NCBI GenBank assembly: GCA_964569695.1
Contig: CAZMUA010000007.1
Span: 1 to 64,000 of the forward strand
Direction of reading: 5' to 3'
Length of the DNA: 64,000 nt
Origin: UBA8106 sp964569695
Lineage (GTDB): Bacteria; Acidobacteriota; Vicinamibacteria; Vicinamibacterales; UBA823
In this document: piece by piece, positions 8,673-18,896 of the stretch
How positions within the stretch are numbered: position 1 is the first letter of the stretch
Layout of the letters: each line of letters starts with the position of its first letter
The notes under the pieces: model-generated
Told to the model about the DNA's origin: nothing
What the model saw: the letters and a program-made list of their open reading frames with translations, nothing else
Databases searched by the model: none
Position numbers and translations under genes: made by a program

Positions 8673-10442
8673 CTAAATCCGTTCGAATCGTTTCTCTATT
8701 TCGTCACGCGTCAACCTCAGCACAACAGGTCGTCCATGGGGACATACTGTCGAATAGGACGTCTTTCTCAATTCGTCCAGGATGTAACTCATCTTCTCTT
8801 GAGTTAACGAATCGTTAGCCTTCACGGCTGCATGGCATGCGGTCGTTGCAGCAATTTGCTTCAGAGCTCCCTCGACAAGTGATCCGTCTCCTAGCGCATC
8901 CAAATCGCTAGCCAAGTTTTGGATGGCTGTCTCACACGACCCAAAATCTAGCAAAGCTGGAAGCGAAGTAACTCTTAGGTTTTCACCTCCAAATTCGTCA
9001 ACTTCAAAACCAAATCGCGCCAGATCGTTGGAATGAGAAATCAACGTCTGTAGTTGGTCTGGTAGTAACTTAATGAGGACAGGTTCGAGCAGACGTTGAC
9101 TCTCAAGGCGACCGGAGGATAACTGTTCCATGACTTTCTCGAACAGTACACGTTCGTGAGCAACATGTTGGTCAACAATAACGACACCCTCGTCATCCAC
9201 CGCAATAATAAAGGTATCTCGAAACTGTCCAAGCGGGATCATTGGCTTGATCTCGTTGGGTCCAGTGGTATTCAACGATTTTGACTGAAGATCTAAAGGA
9301 CGACTCGAATCGACACTTTGTTCAAATGGTTCAAAACCGGGTTTTCCAGCCACCCATCGACTCGATACTGACATCCCACTAAAGACACCAGGAATCGATT
9401 GAGTGGTCTCGTGATGGGACAGAGCGCTTGAAACAGACTTAACCTCCAATTCAGGTGCTCCGGCTTGACCCAATGCCTCGCCAATGGTTCGGCGTAAGAT
9501 TTCATGCATTAATGGCTGCTCAAGAAAGCGTACTTCCGCCTTCATAGGGTGAACATTGATATCCACTCGGTCTGGAGCTAATTCAATGAATAAATGTACT
9601 TCGGGACTTCGATGTTTAATAGTGGCTTGACTATAAGCATCAATAATGGCGTGTGAGATCGTCCGATCCTTGATAAGCCGTCGGTTTACAAAGATTGTCT
9701 GTAGCCCTTTGACTGGCCCTTTATCCGCGAGAGTGGTGATGAACCCGGTCACGACAATCCCAGCGACTTTTTTCTGCACCTCTACCAGATGTGGACGGTC
9801 GCCATAGATCTGAAATAAGCGATCAGATAGTGTGACGACAGGCGTACACTGCAGAAGGGTCCTGTGCGCGCTCGTAAGACTGAAACCAATTTCAGGATAT
9901 CCTAATGCGATTTGCGTAATCGCCCTAGAAATGTGCCTAGACTCAGCAGAGTCAGATTTAAGGAATTTTCGTCTCGCCGGAAGATTGTAAAATAGATCAG
10001 TTACTTCAATAGCCGTACCTTCTGGTACGCCTACTTCGCGAACTGACGAAGTAACACCACCATCAACTTGAACCTCTGTCCCAACCTCACTGCCTCGACT
10101 TCGTGTTTTCAGTTTGAAATGACATGCCGACGCAATACTGGGTAAAGCTTCTCCACGAAAGCCAAGGGTTCGAATGACAGATAAATCTTCGATCCCCTTG
10201 AGTTTACTCGTCGCATGGCGCTCAAGAGCGAGGCAAGCATCCTCACGTGACATGCCTTCGCCGTCATCCTCCACTCGAATGAGCCGCTTACCACCCAATT
10301 CCGTTGTAATGTTGATTCGACGAGCTCCGGCATCAATCGCGTTTTCAACCAACTCCTTGACAATAGAAGCTGGTCTCTCAACCACCTCCCCTGCCGCAAT
10401 CTGATTGGCAACTTCGACGCCGAGTTTAATAATCTTGGCCAC
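8673..10442 (-). CDS. mutL: DNA mismatch repair protein MutL
   Basis: 589 residues with a GTG start. The N-terminal GHKL ATPase shows NAIDAGA, DDGEGM and LGFRGEALPSIAS. The C-terminal dimerisation/endonuclease domain carries DQHVAHERVLFE, matching DQHA(X)2E(X)4E except alanine to valine, plus ACHAAVKAND and CPHGRP. This indicates an endonuclease-type MutL that nicks the nascent strand itself, consistent with a MutH-less lineage. The linker (~330-400) is short and low in complexity. It ends a long minus-strand run after ppdK (32 bp gap), and its stop overlaps the ribosome site of the 57-residue membrane protein. No mutS is in the window. Confidence 0.96.
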   Translation of the reverse strand: MAKIIKLGVEVANQIAAGEVVERPASIVKELVENAIDAGARRINITTELGGKRLIRVEDDGEGMSREDACLALERHATSKLKGIEDLSVIRTLGFRGEALPSIASACHFKLKTRSRGSEVGTEVQVDGGVTSSVREVGVPEGTAIEVTDLFYNLPARRKFLKSDSAESRHISRAITQIALGYPEIGFSLTSAHRTLLQCTPVVTLSDRLFQIYGDRPHLVEVQKKVAGIVVTGFITTLADKGPVKGLQTIFVNRRLIKDRTISHAIIDAYSQATIKHRSPEVHLFIELAPDRVDINVHPMKAEVRFLEQPLMHEILRRTIGEALGQAGAPELEVKSVSSALSHHETTQSIPGVFSGMSVSSRWVAGKPGFEPFEQSVDSSRPLDLQSKSLNTTGPNEIKPMIPLGQFRDTFIIAVDDEGVVIVDQHVAHERVLFEKVMEQLSSGRLESQRLLEPVLIKLLPDQLQTLISHSNDLARFGFEVDEFGGENLRVTSLPALLDFGSCETAIQNLASDLDALGDGSLVEGALKQIAATTACHAAVKANDSLTQEKMSYILDELRKTSYSTVCPHGRPVVLRLTRDEIEKRFERI

Positions 10443-10474
10443 TGGTCGGGACTAAAAATACCAACAATGATTTT

Positions 10475-13309
10475 CTAGCCTGCTTTAAGTGCTGCCTGTG
10501 CTGCAGCAAGTCTGGCTACGGGCACACGATAGGGCGAGGCACTGACATAGTCGAGACCAACCGCATCAAAAAAGAAGACGGATGCAGTATCACCACCATG
10601 TTCTCCACAAATACCCATTTTAAGATTCGGATTAGTTCGACGACCTCGCTCCACACCCAATCTAACGAGTTCCCCTACGCCAACTGTATCAATTGACTGA
10701 AATGGATCACGCTCAAGGATCTTTTTCTCTTGATAAATTTGCAGGAATCTCCCCGCATCATCCCGAGAAAAACCATAACCCATTTGCGTCAGGTCATTAG
10801 TGCCGAATGAAAAGAATTGCGATTCGCTAGCAATTTGATCTGCCGTCAAAGCGCCTCGAGGGACTTCAATCATGGTACCAAACAAGTATTTCACTCGAGT
10901 GCCATAAGATGCTTGGGTCTCAGACGCTACACGTTTGACAATGCTTTTCTGGTGTTGAAGTTCGCGTACATCACCAACAAGTGGAATCATTATCTCAGGT
11001 ACGACCTTCAGGCCCTCACGTGATAATTGGCAAGCTGCTTCCATAATAGCTCGCACCTGCATCTCCGCGATTTCCGGATATGTAATAGCTAGACGTACTC
11101 CACGATGACCTAACATGGGATTAAATTCATGTAACTGCTCGACCCGCCTTAGCACTGTCCGAGATGTCTGAAGCTTTTCGGTATGCTGACCCGTGGCTTC
11201 CATACGCGCGATATCGACCATCAAGTCCTCACGCTTAGGCAGAAACTCATGAAGGGGCGGATCAATAAGTCGAATCGTGACCGGCTGACCTTCCATTTTC
11301 TTGAACACATGGTAGAAATCATCACGTTGAAATGGAAGCAACTCATCCAATGCTTTTCGCCGGTCTACTTCGTTCGTAGCCAAAATCATTCGCTGGACGA
11401 TCGGAATTCGTCCTTCTCCGAAAAACATATGTTCGGTTCTGCAAAGTCCAATACCTTCGGCACCCAAAGCTTTAGCTACATGCGCCTGGTCTGGTAGATC
11501 AGCGTTCGCACGAACTCCCAGACGTCGATACCTATCTGCCCACTTGAGTAAACGTTCAAGACGCTGGTAAATATCCGATGAGGACGATGACAAAGCACCA
11601 GACAAAACCTGTAAAACCTCACTTGGTTGACTTTTTACCTGGCCGACCTTAACAACACCTGTCAGACCATCAAACGACATGAACTCTCCTTCTTCCAGCG
11701 TCTGATTTCCAACGGTTATTTGTCGTTTGTTCTCATCAATCTCAAGATCTCCAGCCCCGACGACAGACGGTTTTCCCATTTGGCGTCCGACAACTGCGGC
11801 GTGTGAAGTCATGCCCCCTGTTGCCGTGAGGACACCCTGGGCAACATGCATACCATGAATGTCATCAGGCACGGTCTCCTTACGTACGAGCAATACAGGC
11901 TTGCCCAATCGCGACCAAGTTACGGCATCCTCTGCGTTAAACACCACTTGGCCAGACGCCGCACCTGGTGATGCCGGAAGTCCCTTAGCAATCACTGGAA
12001 GTGAATTCCAAGATCGTTGCTCAAAAACTGGCGCAAGTAATTGAGTGAGGGATTCTGGATCCACGAGCTGAACAGCCTCTTTTTGCGAAATTCGCTTCTC
12101 AGCCACTAGGTCAGTTGCGATCACCACCGCAGCATGACCAGTACGTTTGCCACTGCGAGTTTGGAGCATATACAGGCGTTCGTCTTGAATCGTGAATTCA
12201 AAATCCTGTATGTCACGGTAATGCCGTTCGAGTCGCTGGGTAATTGCTTTCAATTGAGCGTAGGTCTTTGGCATCAAGCGCTCAAGTTCAGAAATGGGTT
12301 GCGGAGTCCGGATTCCAGCAACAACATCTTCCCCCTGAGCATTCACGAGAAATTCACCAAAGAATTCATTGGCGCCCGTCGCAGGATTCCGTGTAAAACC
12401 GACTCCAGTCGCAGACCGATTTCCAGTATTACCGAACACCATCATCTGCACATTAACTGCGGTACCAATTTCATCCGGGATGCTATAAATACGACGATAC
12501 TCAATGGCTCGAGGATTCATCCACGAACTGAAGACCGCGTCACGTGCCATACGGAGTTGTCTGTGTGGATCTTGAGGAAATGCTTGATGCGTCTCCTTCA
12601 GAATAACTTGCTTGTAGCGTCGCACCACGTCACGTAGGGCCTTTGCGTTAAGCTCGTTGTCTGACCTCACCTTGCATTTCTTCTTGACTGCCGAGAGAAT
12701 ATCTTCAAATGCTTCTTTGTTAATACCGATCACGACATTCCCAAACATTTGAATAAACCGCCGGTAACTGTCCACTGCAAAACGTTCATTACCCGTCCGA
12801 TCCTTCAATCCTTCAACTGAAGCATCGTTGAGGCCTAGATTCAAAATGGTGTCCATCATTCCTGGCATGGAGAACTTAGAACCAGACCGCACTGAAACCA
12901 GTAATGGGTTCTCAGAAGATCCAAACTTTGCTCCCGAGATCTTCTCAAGATGCTTCAAATGCTTGTCCATCTCAGGATCAATGGCCACCAGACTCTTACT
13001 GCCATCTTTGTAGTAGCGTGTGCACACTTTGGTTGAAATAGTGAAACCTGGAGGGACTGGTAGTCCCGCTTTGGTCATCTCTGCCAAGCCGGCTCCCTTA
13101 CCACCCAATAAATCCACCAACGTGCGGTCACCCTCAGCCCTACCGGCACCAAAAAAATAAATTGTTTTGCCAAGACGGGAAGCCTGCTTACGAATCGACG
13201 GTTTTAAGGAAGTCCTCTTTGCGGCACGCTTTTGAGAAGCGTGCCGATTCTTTGTACGTGGCTTCGCAACACGCGATCGACTTATCTGCTTTTTTGCTCG
13301 CTTAGTCAT
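10475..13309 (-). CDS. ppdK: Pyruvate, phosphate dikinase with a basic N-terminal tail
   Basis: 944 residues. It interconverts pyruvate, ATP and phosphate with phosphoenolpyruvate, AMP and pyrophosphate. The core starts near residue 49 (KTIYFFGAG) with the ATP-grasp domain (LLGGKGAGLAEM). The phosphohistidine domain has GGMTSHAAVVGRQMGKPSVVG, where the phosphorylated His is preceded by the Thr-Ser pair that regulatory proteins target in other species. The C-terminal PEP barrel shows GLCRTEHMFF, MIEVPRGAL, FGTNDLTQM and CGEHGGD. The first 48 residues contain 19 lysines/arginines and no acidic residue, an unusual extension with no alternative in-frame ATG. It follows glyS by 67 bp and precedes mutL. 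Confidence 0.95.
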   Translation of the reverse strand: MTKRAKKQISRSRVAKPRTKNRHASQKRAAKRTSLKPSIRKQASRLGKTIYFFGAGRAEGDRTLVDLLGGKGAGLAEMTKAGLPVPPGFTISTKVCTRYYKDGSKSLVAIDPEMDKHLKHLEKISGAKFGSSENPLLVSVRSGSKFSMPGMMDTILNLGLNDASVEGLKDRTGNERFAVDSYRRFIQMFGNVVIGINKEAFEDILSAVKKKCKVRSDNELNAKALRDVVRRYKQVILKETHQAFPQDPHRQLRMARDAVFSSWMNPRAIEYRRIYSIPDEIGTAVNVQMMVFGNTGNRSATGVGFTRNPATGANEFFGEFLVNAQGEDVVAGIRTPQPISELERLMPKTYAQLKAITQRLERHYRDIQDFEFTIQDERLYMLQTRSGKRTGHAAVVIATDLVAEKRISQKEAVQLVDPESLTQLLAPVFEQRSWNSLPVIAKGLPASPGAASGQVVFNAEDAVTWSRLGKPVLLVRKETVPDDIHGMHVAQGVLTATGGMTSHAAVVGRQMGKPSVVGAGDLEIDENKRQITVGNQTLEEGEFMSFDGLTGVVKVGQVKSQPSEVLQVLSGALSSSSSDIYQRLERLLKWADRYRRLGVRANADLPDQAHVAKALGAEGIGLCRTEHMFFGEGRIPIVQRMILATNEVDRRKALDELLPFQRDDFYHVFKKMEGQPVTIRLIDPPLHEFLPKREDLMVDIARMEATGQHTEKLQTSRTVLRRVEQLHEFNPMLGHRGVRLAITYPEIAEMQVRAIMEAACQLSREGLKVVPEIMIPLVGDVRELQHQKSIVKRVASETQASYGTRVKYLFGTMIEVPRGALTADQIASESQFFSFGTNDLTQMGYGFSRDDAGRFLQIYQEKKILERDPFQSIDTVGVGELVRLGVERGRRTNPNLKMGICGEHGGDTASVFFFDAVGLDYVSASPYRVPVARLAAAQAALKAG

Positions 13310-13376
13310 GTTGGTACGATTTTGTTATTAAAACACTAGCGACTAAAACCTTTAAAAGCTAGCAACCTTTAGTGAA

Positions 13377-15611
13377 TTAGGTGTCGTCTCCAGGTACCAC
13401 TTCAGAAATATCAGCTAGGTTCAAAATTAACCGCTCGAGACGTTTCACAAGGCGTAGACGTGCACGTCGTAGTGCTACATCTTCTACCATTACGAAGACT
13501 TCTGAAAAAAACTGGTCGACAACAGGACCAAACCGCGCAGCTTCCGCAAATCCTGTGCGGTAATCTTCACCAGCCATGATCACATTGTTGATAATAGGTC
13601 CACGCTGTTCTAGTTCTTGAAGCAAACGGCGCTCAGCATCCTCGTTCAGAAACTTGCGTAGATCGGGATCGTCACGTTCCGCAAGTTCGAATTCCGCGTC
13701 TGGTAATTCACACGCGATGTTTCGGACTCGCTTAAATGCAATTGCCAGCTGCTGAAACTCAGTTGACTCGGTAAACTCCGGCAAGACCTCAAGCTTTCGT
13801 AATGCATCAAGAGGCTTAACATTTGACCTCAAGGACTTCGTGACAGCCCTAACGTTTCTTATGTCATATCCGCGCTGCTGGAGCACGTGCTGTAAACGTT
13901 CGATCAGGAAGTCATGCATCTCCTCGGGTAATTCCTTCGAATGTCCTGCCGCAGTAAAAAGCTCATGAGCTGCAAACGTCAACTCAGAAATGGAAGGCCT
14001 AACAGTCACACCAGCCAGATCAGGCAAATCGATTAGAATCTTAAACAGTCCATGAGCCTGCCTGCGCAAACCAAATGGATCGCGTGACCCAGTTGGACGC
14101 TCCCCTGCACTAAACATTCCAACTATTGTGTCTAACTTGTCAGCTAGAGCTACGGCCACCCAAACAAGTCCGGCTGACCCAAGCTCAGCACGTGTAGGCC
14201 GTGCTCCTTTCTCAGGTCCGACCGGTAAATAGTGATGATAAATCGTTCGCCAAGTTTGTTCAGACTGACCTTCTTCCCTGGCGTAAATCCCTCCCATAAC
14301 ACCTTGTAGTTCGGGAAACTCACCAACCATTTCAGTCGTTAAATCTGTTTTAGATAATCTAGCTGCTGTGGCAACGTCCTTTGCTATGTCCGGTTTCTGT
14401 AGAACCTCTTCCGCTATCCAAACCGACAATCGCTCCATGCGAACGGTTTTATCTTTGTAACTACCAAGGTTCTTATGAAACAGCAAAGTGTCCAGACGAT
14501 TAAGGCGTGTCTCTAATTTGGTCTGGCGATCTGCATCCCAAAAAAATCTTGCGTCACGCAGTCGCGCCTCAAGCACCCTGGAAGCGTTATTTGCCACCCG
14601 ATCAGCATTGGCACTGGACGTGTTTGTCACCGCCAAGAAGGTCGATTTGAGCTCATGATTCTTACCTACGACTGGTACGAAATGTTGGTGATGAATCATG
14701 GTTGTCTTGAGAACCTCAGGAGGCAATGTTAGAAATTCCTCAGAAAATGAGCCTGAAATCACATTCGGGCATTCAACAAGATCAGGAACTTCTTCGAGTA
14801 AGGCAGATTGCGAAGCTGCTTCCGAGTCAATAGTGCCACCATGTGCTGAGGCCCGTTCAACGAGACCTTTCTGAATGATGTCGGTTCGTTCCAATCGACT
14901 CAGCACCACCCCACGCTGAGCCAACTGTCCGCTATACTCCGTGAATGATCCAACAGTTATTCCTGGTCCAGGTTGCATCTGACCAATAAACCGATGGCCA
15001 TAGGTGATATTGGAAGCGGTAATCTCTTTCACATCCGCACACTCTGCAGCTCCGGCCCTCTTAATAATGAACGGTACGACCTCTCCACCAAGAAGAAAGA
15101 CCAGCCAGCGAATCGGTCGGCCAAACAAAAACTCGCCTCGGCCATCGTCGAGCCAAGCATCCCAACGCATCTGCTTTGGAAAGATCAAATCCCGGAGAGT
15201 AGCGGCCAATACAGAGGGCAGAACGTCGAAGGCAGAACGTGGAATATGACGCTTCTGGAAGGCTAAATAACGGCCCTTCGAGGTTTCCACTTCGGACAAA
15301 TCGGACACATCCACACCATGTTTCCGTGCAAAACCAATCGCAGCACTGGTTGGTGTTCCATCGGAGTCGTAGCCAGCTGACACGGGAGGACCGGTCAAGC
15401 TTTCTTCAAAATCATGCTGGCTAGTTTCCAGATCAGGGATTGTTGCTACTAAACGCCGTGGTGTACTGAAAACCAGAGGAGGTTGCCTCGGCTCAAGACG
15501 CATCTCTTGCAGTCGATCTCTTAGTCTGGTGGACAGTTGCGAGGTCAGCGAAGGCAACCAGCTTGCCGGTAATTCTTCGCAGCCAATTTCGAGTAACAAC
15601 TCTTTAGTCAT
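13377..15611 (-). CDS. glyS: Glycyl-tRNA synthetase beta subunit
   Basis: The large subunit of the bacterial alpha2beta2 glycyl-tRNA synthetase. It supplies tRNA recognition, with an HD-like domain and a C-terminal anticodon-binding DALR region (KRVRNIA near the end). I start it at the ATG at 15611 (MTKELLLEIGCEELP), giving 744 residues, because that is the conserved beta-subunit N-terminus and the ATG overlaps the glyQ stop (ATGACTAA). An upstream in-frame start at 15662 lies inside glyQ. Typical landmarks include PRRLVATI, GRPIRWLVFLLG, YGHRF, ATNTS-type and GERPTGSRDPFGLRRQ stretches. Coexpressed with glyQ. Confidence 0.96.
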   Translation of the reverse strand: MTKELLLEIGCEELPASWLPSLTSQLSTRLRDRLQEMRLEPRQPPLVFSTPRRLVATIPDLETSQHDFEESLTGPPVSAGYDSDGTPTSAAIGFARKHGVDVSDLSEVETSKGRYLAFQKRHIPRSAFDVLPSVLAATLRDLIFPKQMRWDAWLDDGRGEFLFGRPIRWLVFLLGGEVVPFIIKRAGAAECADVKEITASNITYGHRFIGQMQPGPGITVGSFTEYSGQLAQRGVVLSRLERTDIIQKGLVERASAHGGTIDSEAASQSALLEEVPDLVECPNVISGSFSEEFLTLPPEVLKTTMIHHQHFVPVVGKNHELKSTFLAVTNTSSANADRVANNASRVLEARLRDARFFWDADRQTKLETRLNRLDTLLFHKNLGSYKDKTVRMERLSVWIAEEVLQKPDIAKDVATAARLSKTDLTTEMVGEFPELQGVMGGIYAREEGQSEQTWRTIYHHYLPVGPEKGARPTRAELGSAGLVWVAVALADKLDTIVGMFSAGERPTGSRDPFGLRRQAHGLFKILIDLPDLAGVTVRPSISELTFAAHELFTAAGHSKELPEEMHDFLIERLQHVLQQRGYDIRNVRAVTKSLRSNVKPLDALRKLEVLPEFTESTEFQQLAIAFKRVRNIACELPDAEFELAERDDPDLRKFLNEDAERRLLQELEQRGPIINNVIMAGEDYRTGFAEAARFGPVVDQFFSEVFVMVEDVALRRARLRLVKRLERLILNLADISEVVPGDDT

Positions 15612-16485
15612 CTTTAGATTCGAGAGACTCGTCAACTCCCACGTATGCCTTCGCAATTGCAACCGCTAAACGCCTCACACGCAGAACGTAAGCTGTCCGT
15701 TCAGTCACACCTATACCACCACTCGCATCAAGTAAGTTGAAAACGTGCGAACATTTGAGGCAATAATCAAGGGCAGGAAAAACAAGTCTTGATTCAAGCA
15801 AAGTCTGAGCAAACTCATAATAACGGTCGAATAAGTCACGATGGAAACTAGAAAATTTACCAGGTGGCATTTCGACTTGGCCAAAAGCATAGCGTGATTG
15901 CTCGACTTCTTCCTGCTGTCTGACAGCACCGTATTTCACTCCTGGAGCCCATTCAAGATCGAATACATTGTCAACATGTTGTAGATGCATGGCAATACGT
16001 TCAATCCCATAAGTCAGTTCAGCTGTTATTGGAGATAACTCTTGCCCACCCGCCTGCTGAAAATAAGTGAACTGGGTAATCTCAAGTCCGTCGAGCATGA
16101 CCTGCCAACCAACTCCCCAGGCACCTAGAGTCGGCGCCTCCCAATTATCTTCTTCAAAACGTATATCGTGTGCTCCAGGCTCAATGCCACACGCCTCTAA
16201 ACTTTCCAAATACAGTTCTTGCGCCTCATCAGGAGCAGGCTTCAGGACCACTTGGAATTGATGATGTTTGAACAATCGATTCGGATTCTCACCAAAACGT
16301 CCATCAGCCGGTCGACGCGACGGCTGCACATACGCTACCCTCCAAGGCACCGGTCCAAGCACTCTTAAAAATGTTTCCGGATGCATGGTTCCCGCCCCAA
16401 TTTCCAAATCGAGTGGTTGGTGAATTAGGCAACCACGTGTCGCCCAATATTGAGAAAGCGTTGCAATGAGATCTTGAAGTGTCAC
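15604..16485 (-). CDS. glyQ: Glycyl-tRNA synthetase alpha subunit
   Basis: The catalytic class II subunit that activates glycine. 293 residues, the normal length. Diagnostic blocks include LSQYWATRGCLIHQPLDLEIGAGTMHPETFLR at the N-terminus (read in parts), YVQPSRRPADGRFGENPNR, and QQAGGQELSPITAELTYGIERIAM, which carries class II motif 3 features. It sits 20 bp downstream of recO and overlaps glyS by eight bases, so the two subunits are co-translated. The arrangement recO-glyQ-glyS is common in bacteria with the heterotetrameric enzyme. Confidence 0.97.
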   Translation of the reverse strand: MTLQDLIATLSQYWATRGCLIHQPLDLEIGAGTMHPETFLRVLGPVPWRVAYVQPSRRPADGRFGENPNRLFKHHQFQVVLKPAPDEAQELYLESLEACGIEPGAHDIRFEEDNWEAPTLGAWGVGWQVMLDGLEITQFTYFQQAGGQELSPITAELTYGIERIAMHLQHVDNVFDLEWAPGVKYGAVRQQEEVEQSRYAFGQVEMPPGKFSSFHRDLFDRYYEFAQTLLESRLVFPALDYCLKCSHVFNLLDASGGIGVTERTAYVLRVRRLAVAIAKAYVGVDESLESKDD

Positions 16486-16505
16486 AAGAGCACTGTCGTT
16501 ATCTA

Positions 16506-17252
16506 TTAAAGGTTTAGTTCCTGAAGGACACGATTTGACCGCAATTCCTTCTCAAGATGGGTGGTAATCAACATCCGATGAGCCACCTCAAGTTCCTTAT
16601 TCGCACCTAACGTCAACGACACCTTCGCCAAATCTTGTGGCCGAACTTTCGTGAGCGCGCGAAGGAAAATAACCGCGCCGGATGACAAAATGGCTCCCCG
16701 ACCAACCGGGCCGCAATCTTGACAAACAAAGACACCATCGCTTTCCAAAACGCGTGCACCAGATATAGCAAGATCAGTCGAACAGGTCTGGCAAATCATT
16801 ATTGAAGGATAAACTCCTTGCAATCGCAACAACCAATACTCAAAGTAGCGTGCCAGTTGATTGATCGGCGCGCCAATGACCATCGCCTCAACAACTGACG
16901 CGCCAAGTCGATACAATCGTTGGTCTGGATTCGCTTCAAGTGCCCATGCATCTATCAACTCAGCAAAATAACTAACATAGGGTAACGAATCTGGCTGCCG
17001 AGTAGCCAGTGGCGACCACACAGTCTCAATATCATTCAATCTAACCAGGTCTCGATTCTCACGCTCATAGTACACAACTTCCACCTGCGTCAACGGCTCA
17101 AGGGTCCCGAGGAACCGAGATTTAGTTCGGCGAGCTCCCTTCGCCACCCCACGCTTCTTTCCTCGATTACTGGTGAGAAACACGACAATTCGATCGGCTT
17201 CTCCCAGTCGATAGGTACGCAGAATAAGCGCTTCAGAGCTATACAACGCCAT
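16506..17252 (-). CDS. recO: DNA repair protein RecO
   Basis: 248 residues. RecO anneals single strands and, with RecR, loads RecA onto SSB-coated DNA. An N-terminal OB fold (YSSEALILRTYRLGEADRIV, then GKKRGVAKGARR) is followed by a helical domain. A zinc-finger pair CQTC...CQDCG sits near residues 158-180, the four-cysteine form seen in many non-enteric bacteria. It lies 130 bp downstream of mgtE and 20 bp upstream of glyQ on the same strand. In many genomes recO follows era directly; here mgtE separates them. Confidence 0.93.
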   Translation of the reverse strand: MALYSSEALILRTYRLGEADRIVVFLTSNRGKKRGVAKGARRTKSRFLGTLEPLTQVEVVYYERENRDLVRLNDIETVWSPLATRQPDSLPYVSYFAELIDAWALEANPDQRLYRLGASVVEAMVIGAPINQLARYFEYWLLRLQGVYPSIMICQTCSTDLAISGARVLESDGVFVCQDCGPVGRGAILSSGAVIFLRALTKVRPQDLAKVSLTLGANKELEVAHRMLITTHLEKELRSNRVLQELNL

Positions 17253-17382
17253 TGCTGTGTTTGTCGTAATTAGTGCTCGATTTCGGGTGCTGAGCCCAAC
17301 ATCAAGTTCTAGCTATTCTAGCAGGCAAGGCCATATCTTTGCGGTGATCTTAGTCGAAGTTATTTCCCAAATTACCCGGAAA

Positions 17383-18756
17383 TCAAACAGCTCCACGTAA
17401 GTAGCTAAGGAAGGCAGCACCAAGCCCCAAGAATGTGAGAAACCCGAAAACATCAGTCAGAGTAGTGATGAACACAGAGGATGCGAGTGCTGGATCCACC
17501 TTTAACGCGCGCAACACAATCGGAATTAAGGTACCGGCAGTTGCCGCCACGACCATATTCAAGACCATTGCCAAACCCAAGATGAGACCCAAAACCGGGT
17601 CTCCCTCCATAACCCATGCCACACCGGCTGCAACAAAACCAAGAATTAGACCGTTGCCCAAACCCACCAAGACTTCCTTGATAAGGGCCTTCCTCGAATT
17701 ACCCCAAGTCAATTCACCTAGGGCAATACCTCGCACGGTTACTGTAAGAGTTTGGGTTGCTGCATTACCACCCATACCTGCCACGACGGGCATAAATACT
17801 GCCAATGCAACCACCTCTTTGATCGTATCCTGAAACAAAGATACAACGCCCGCAGCTAACACCGCTGTCCCTAAATTGATAGCTAACCATGGCAATCGCT
17901 TTCGTAACGCTTCTCGGGGCGGGGTAAATACATGTTCATCGCCAGCAACTCCAGCTAGACGATAAATGTCCTCAGTAGCCTCGTCCTTAATAACATCAAT
18001 GACGTCGTCAACCGTAATGACACCCACGAGTTTGTGTTCTTCATCAACGACTGGGATAGCGAGCAAGTTGTATGACGCTACAACCTGAGCCACTTCTTCT
18101 TGGTCTGCATCAACACGCATACTCAGCATGTCGGTCGTCATGATCCTCTTAAGCGGCGTCTCAGGTGAGACAAGCAGAAGTCGTCGCAGGGACACAACTC
18201 CTACAAGATGACGACGTGCGTCGACGGCATAAAGATAAAACACCATCTCTACATCTTTGTTTTTTTGCAATTCGGCAATGGCTTCGCCAGCCGTGAGATC
18301 CTCAGACAGCGCAAACACATTCGGGTTCATGATACGCCCGGCGGTTTGTTCGGCGTACTCAAGCAACTCCTGTACGCCACCCACGTCTTTACGTTGCAGA
18401 TAATCGAGGACTTCAGCAGATAGAGTGTCAGGGAGATGCTCAATCAGTGCGGCTGCATCATCCGATGGCAATTCTTCGAGCAGTCGTACGGCATCTTCCA
18501 CCGAACGATCAGCAATTAGTGTCGCACCTTCTTCTGGCCCTAATTCACTCAGAGCTTCCATCGCAAGGCGACTGTAGCGGTCAACAAGCAAGGTAAACGC
18601 ATCACTACGGTCTTTTTCAGAGATCTCACTAAAGATTTGCGCGAGATCGGCAGGACGTTGCTTTTGAAGAAGATTCAGGAGGTTAGCAGTCGCACCAATA
18701 CGCTGCAGTCGCTTGACTGACTCGAGGACCAGGTCGATTCGTCGCTGGGCCGGCAT
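17383..18756 (-). CDS. mgtE: Magnesium transporter MgtE
   Basis: 457 residues with the full MgtE layout: an N-terminal superhelical domain (MgtE_N, residues ~20-125), a tandem CBS pair (~130-255; GRIMNPNVFALSEDLTAGEA, then IMTTDMLSMRVD), a connecting helix, and five C-terminal transmembrane segments (~280-455) with the conserved PVVAGMGGNAATQTLTV pore signature. The cytosolic domains sense magnesium and gate the channel. No ribosome site is evident at the ATG at 18756, but in-frame stops upstream leave no earlier start. It sits between era and recO. Confidence 0.94.
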   Translation of the reverse strand: MPAQRRIDLVLESVKRLQRIGATANLLNLLQKQRPADLAQIFSEISEKDRSDAFTLLVDRYSRLAMEALSELGPEEGATLIADRSVEDAVRLLEELPSDDAAALIEHLPDTLSAEVLDYLQRKDVGGVQELLEYAEQTAGRIMNPNVFALSEDLTAGEAIAELQKNKDVEMVFYLYAVDARRHLVGVVSLRRLLLVSPETPLKRIMTTDMLSMRVDADQEEVAQVVASYNLLAIPVVDEEHKLVGVITVDDVIDVIKDEATEDIYRLAGVAGDEHVFTPPREALRKRLPWLAINLGTAVLAAGVVSLFQDTIKEVVALAVFMPVVAGMGGNAATQTLTVTVRGIALGELTWGNSRKALIKEVLVGLGNGLILGFVAAGVAWVMEGDPVLGLILGLAMVLNMVVAATAGTLIPIVLRALKVDPALASSVFITTLTDVFGFLTFLGLGAAFLSYLRGAV

Positions 18757-18896
18757 GTTCTAATCTCACAACGTCGGTCTGTTGTAAAGGAGGAATGTCG
18801 TCTTTCATGATCCAATTACGATCATTAACGATACCACATCTAGTAGTCTTCAAACCAGTTGAACCCATTCGGTACACGGTATTACCTGACACCGCT

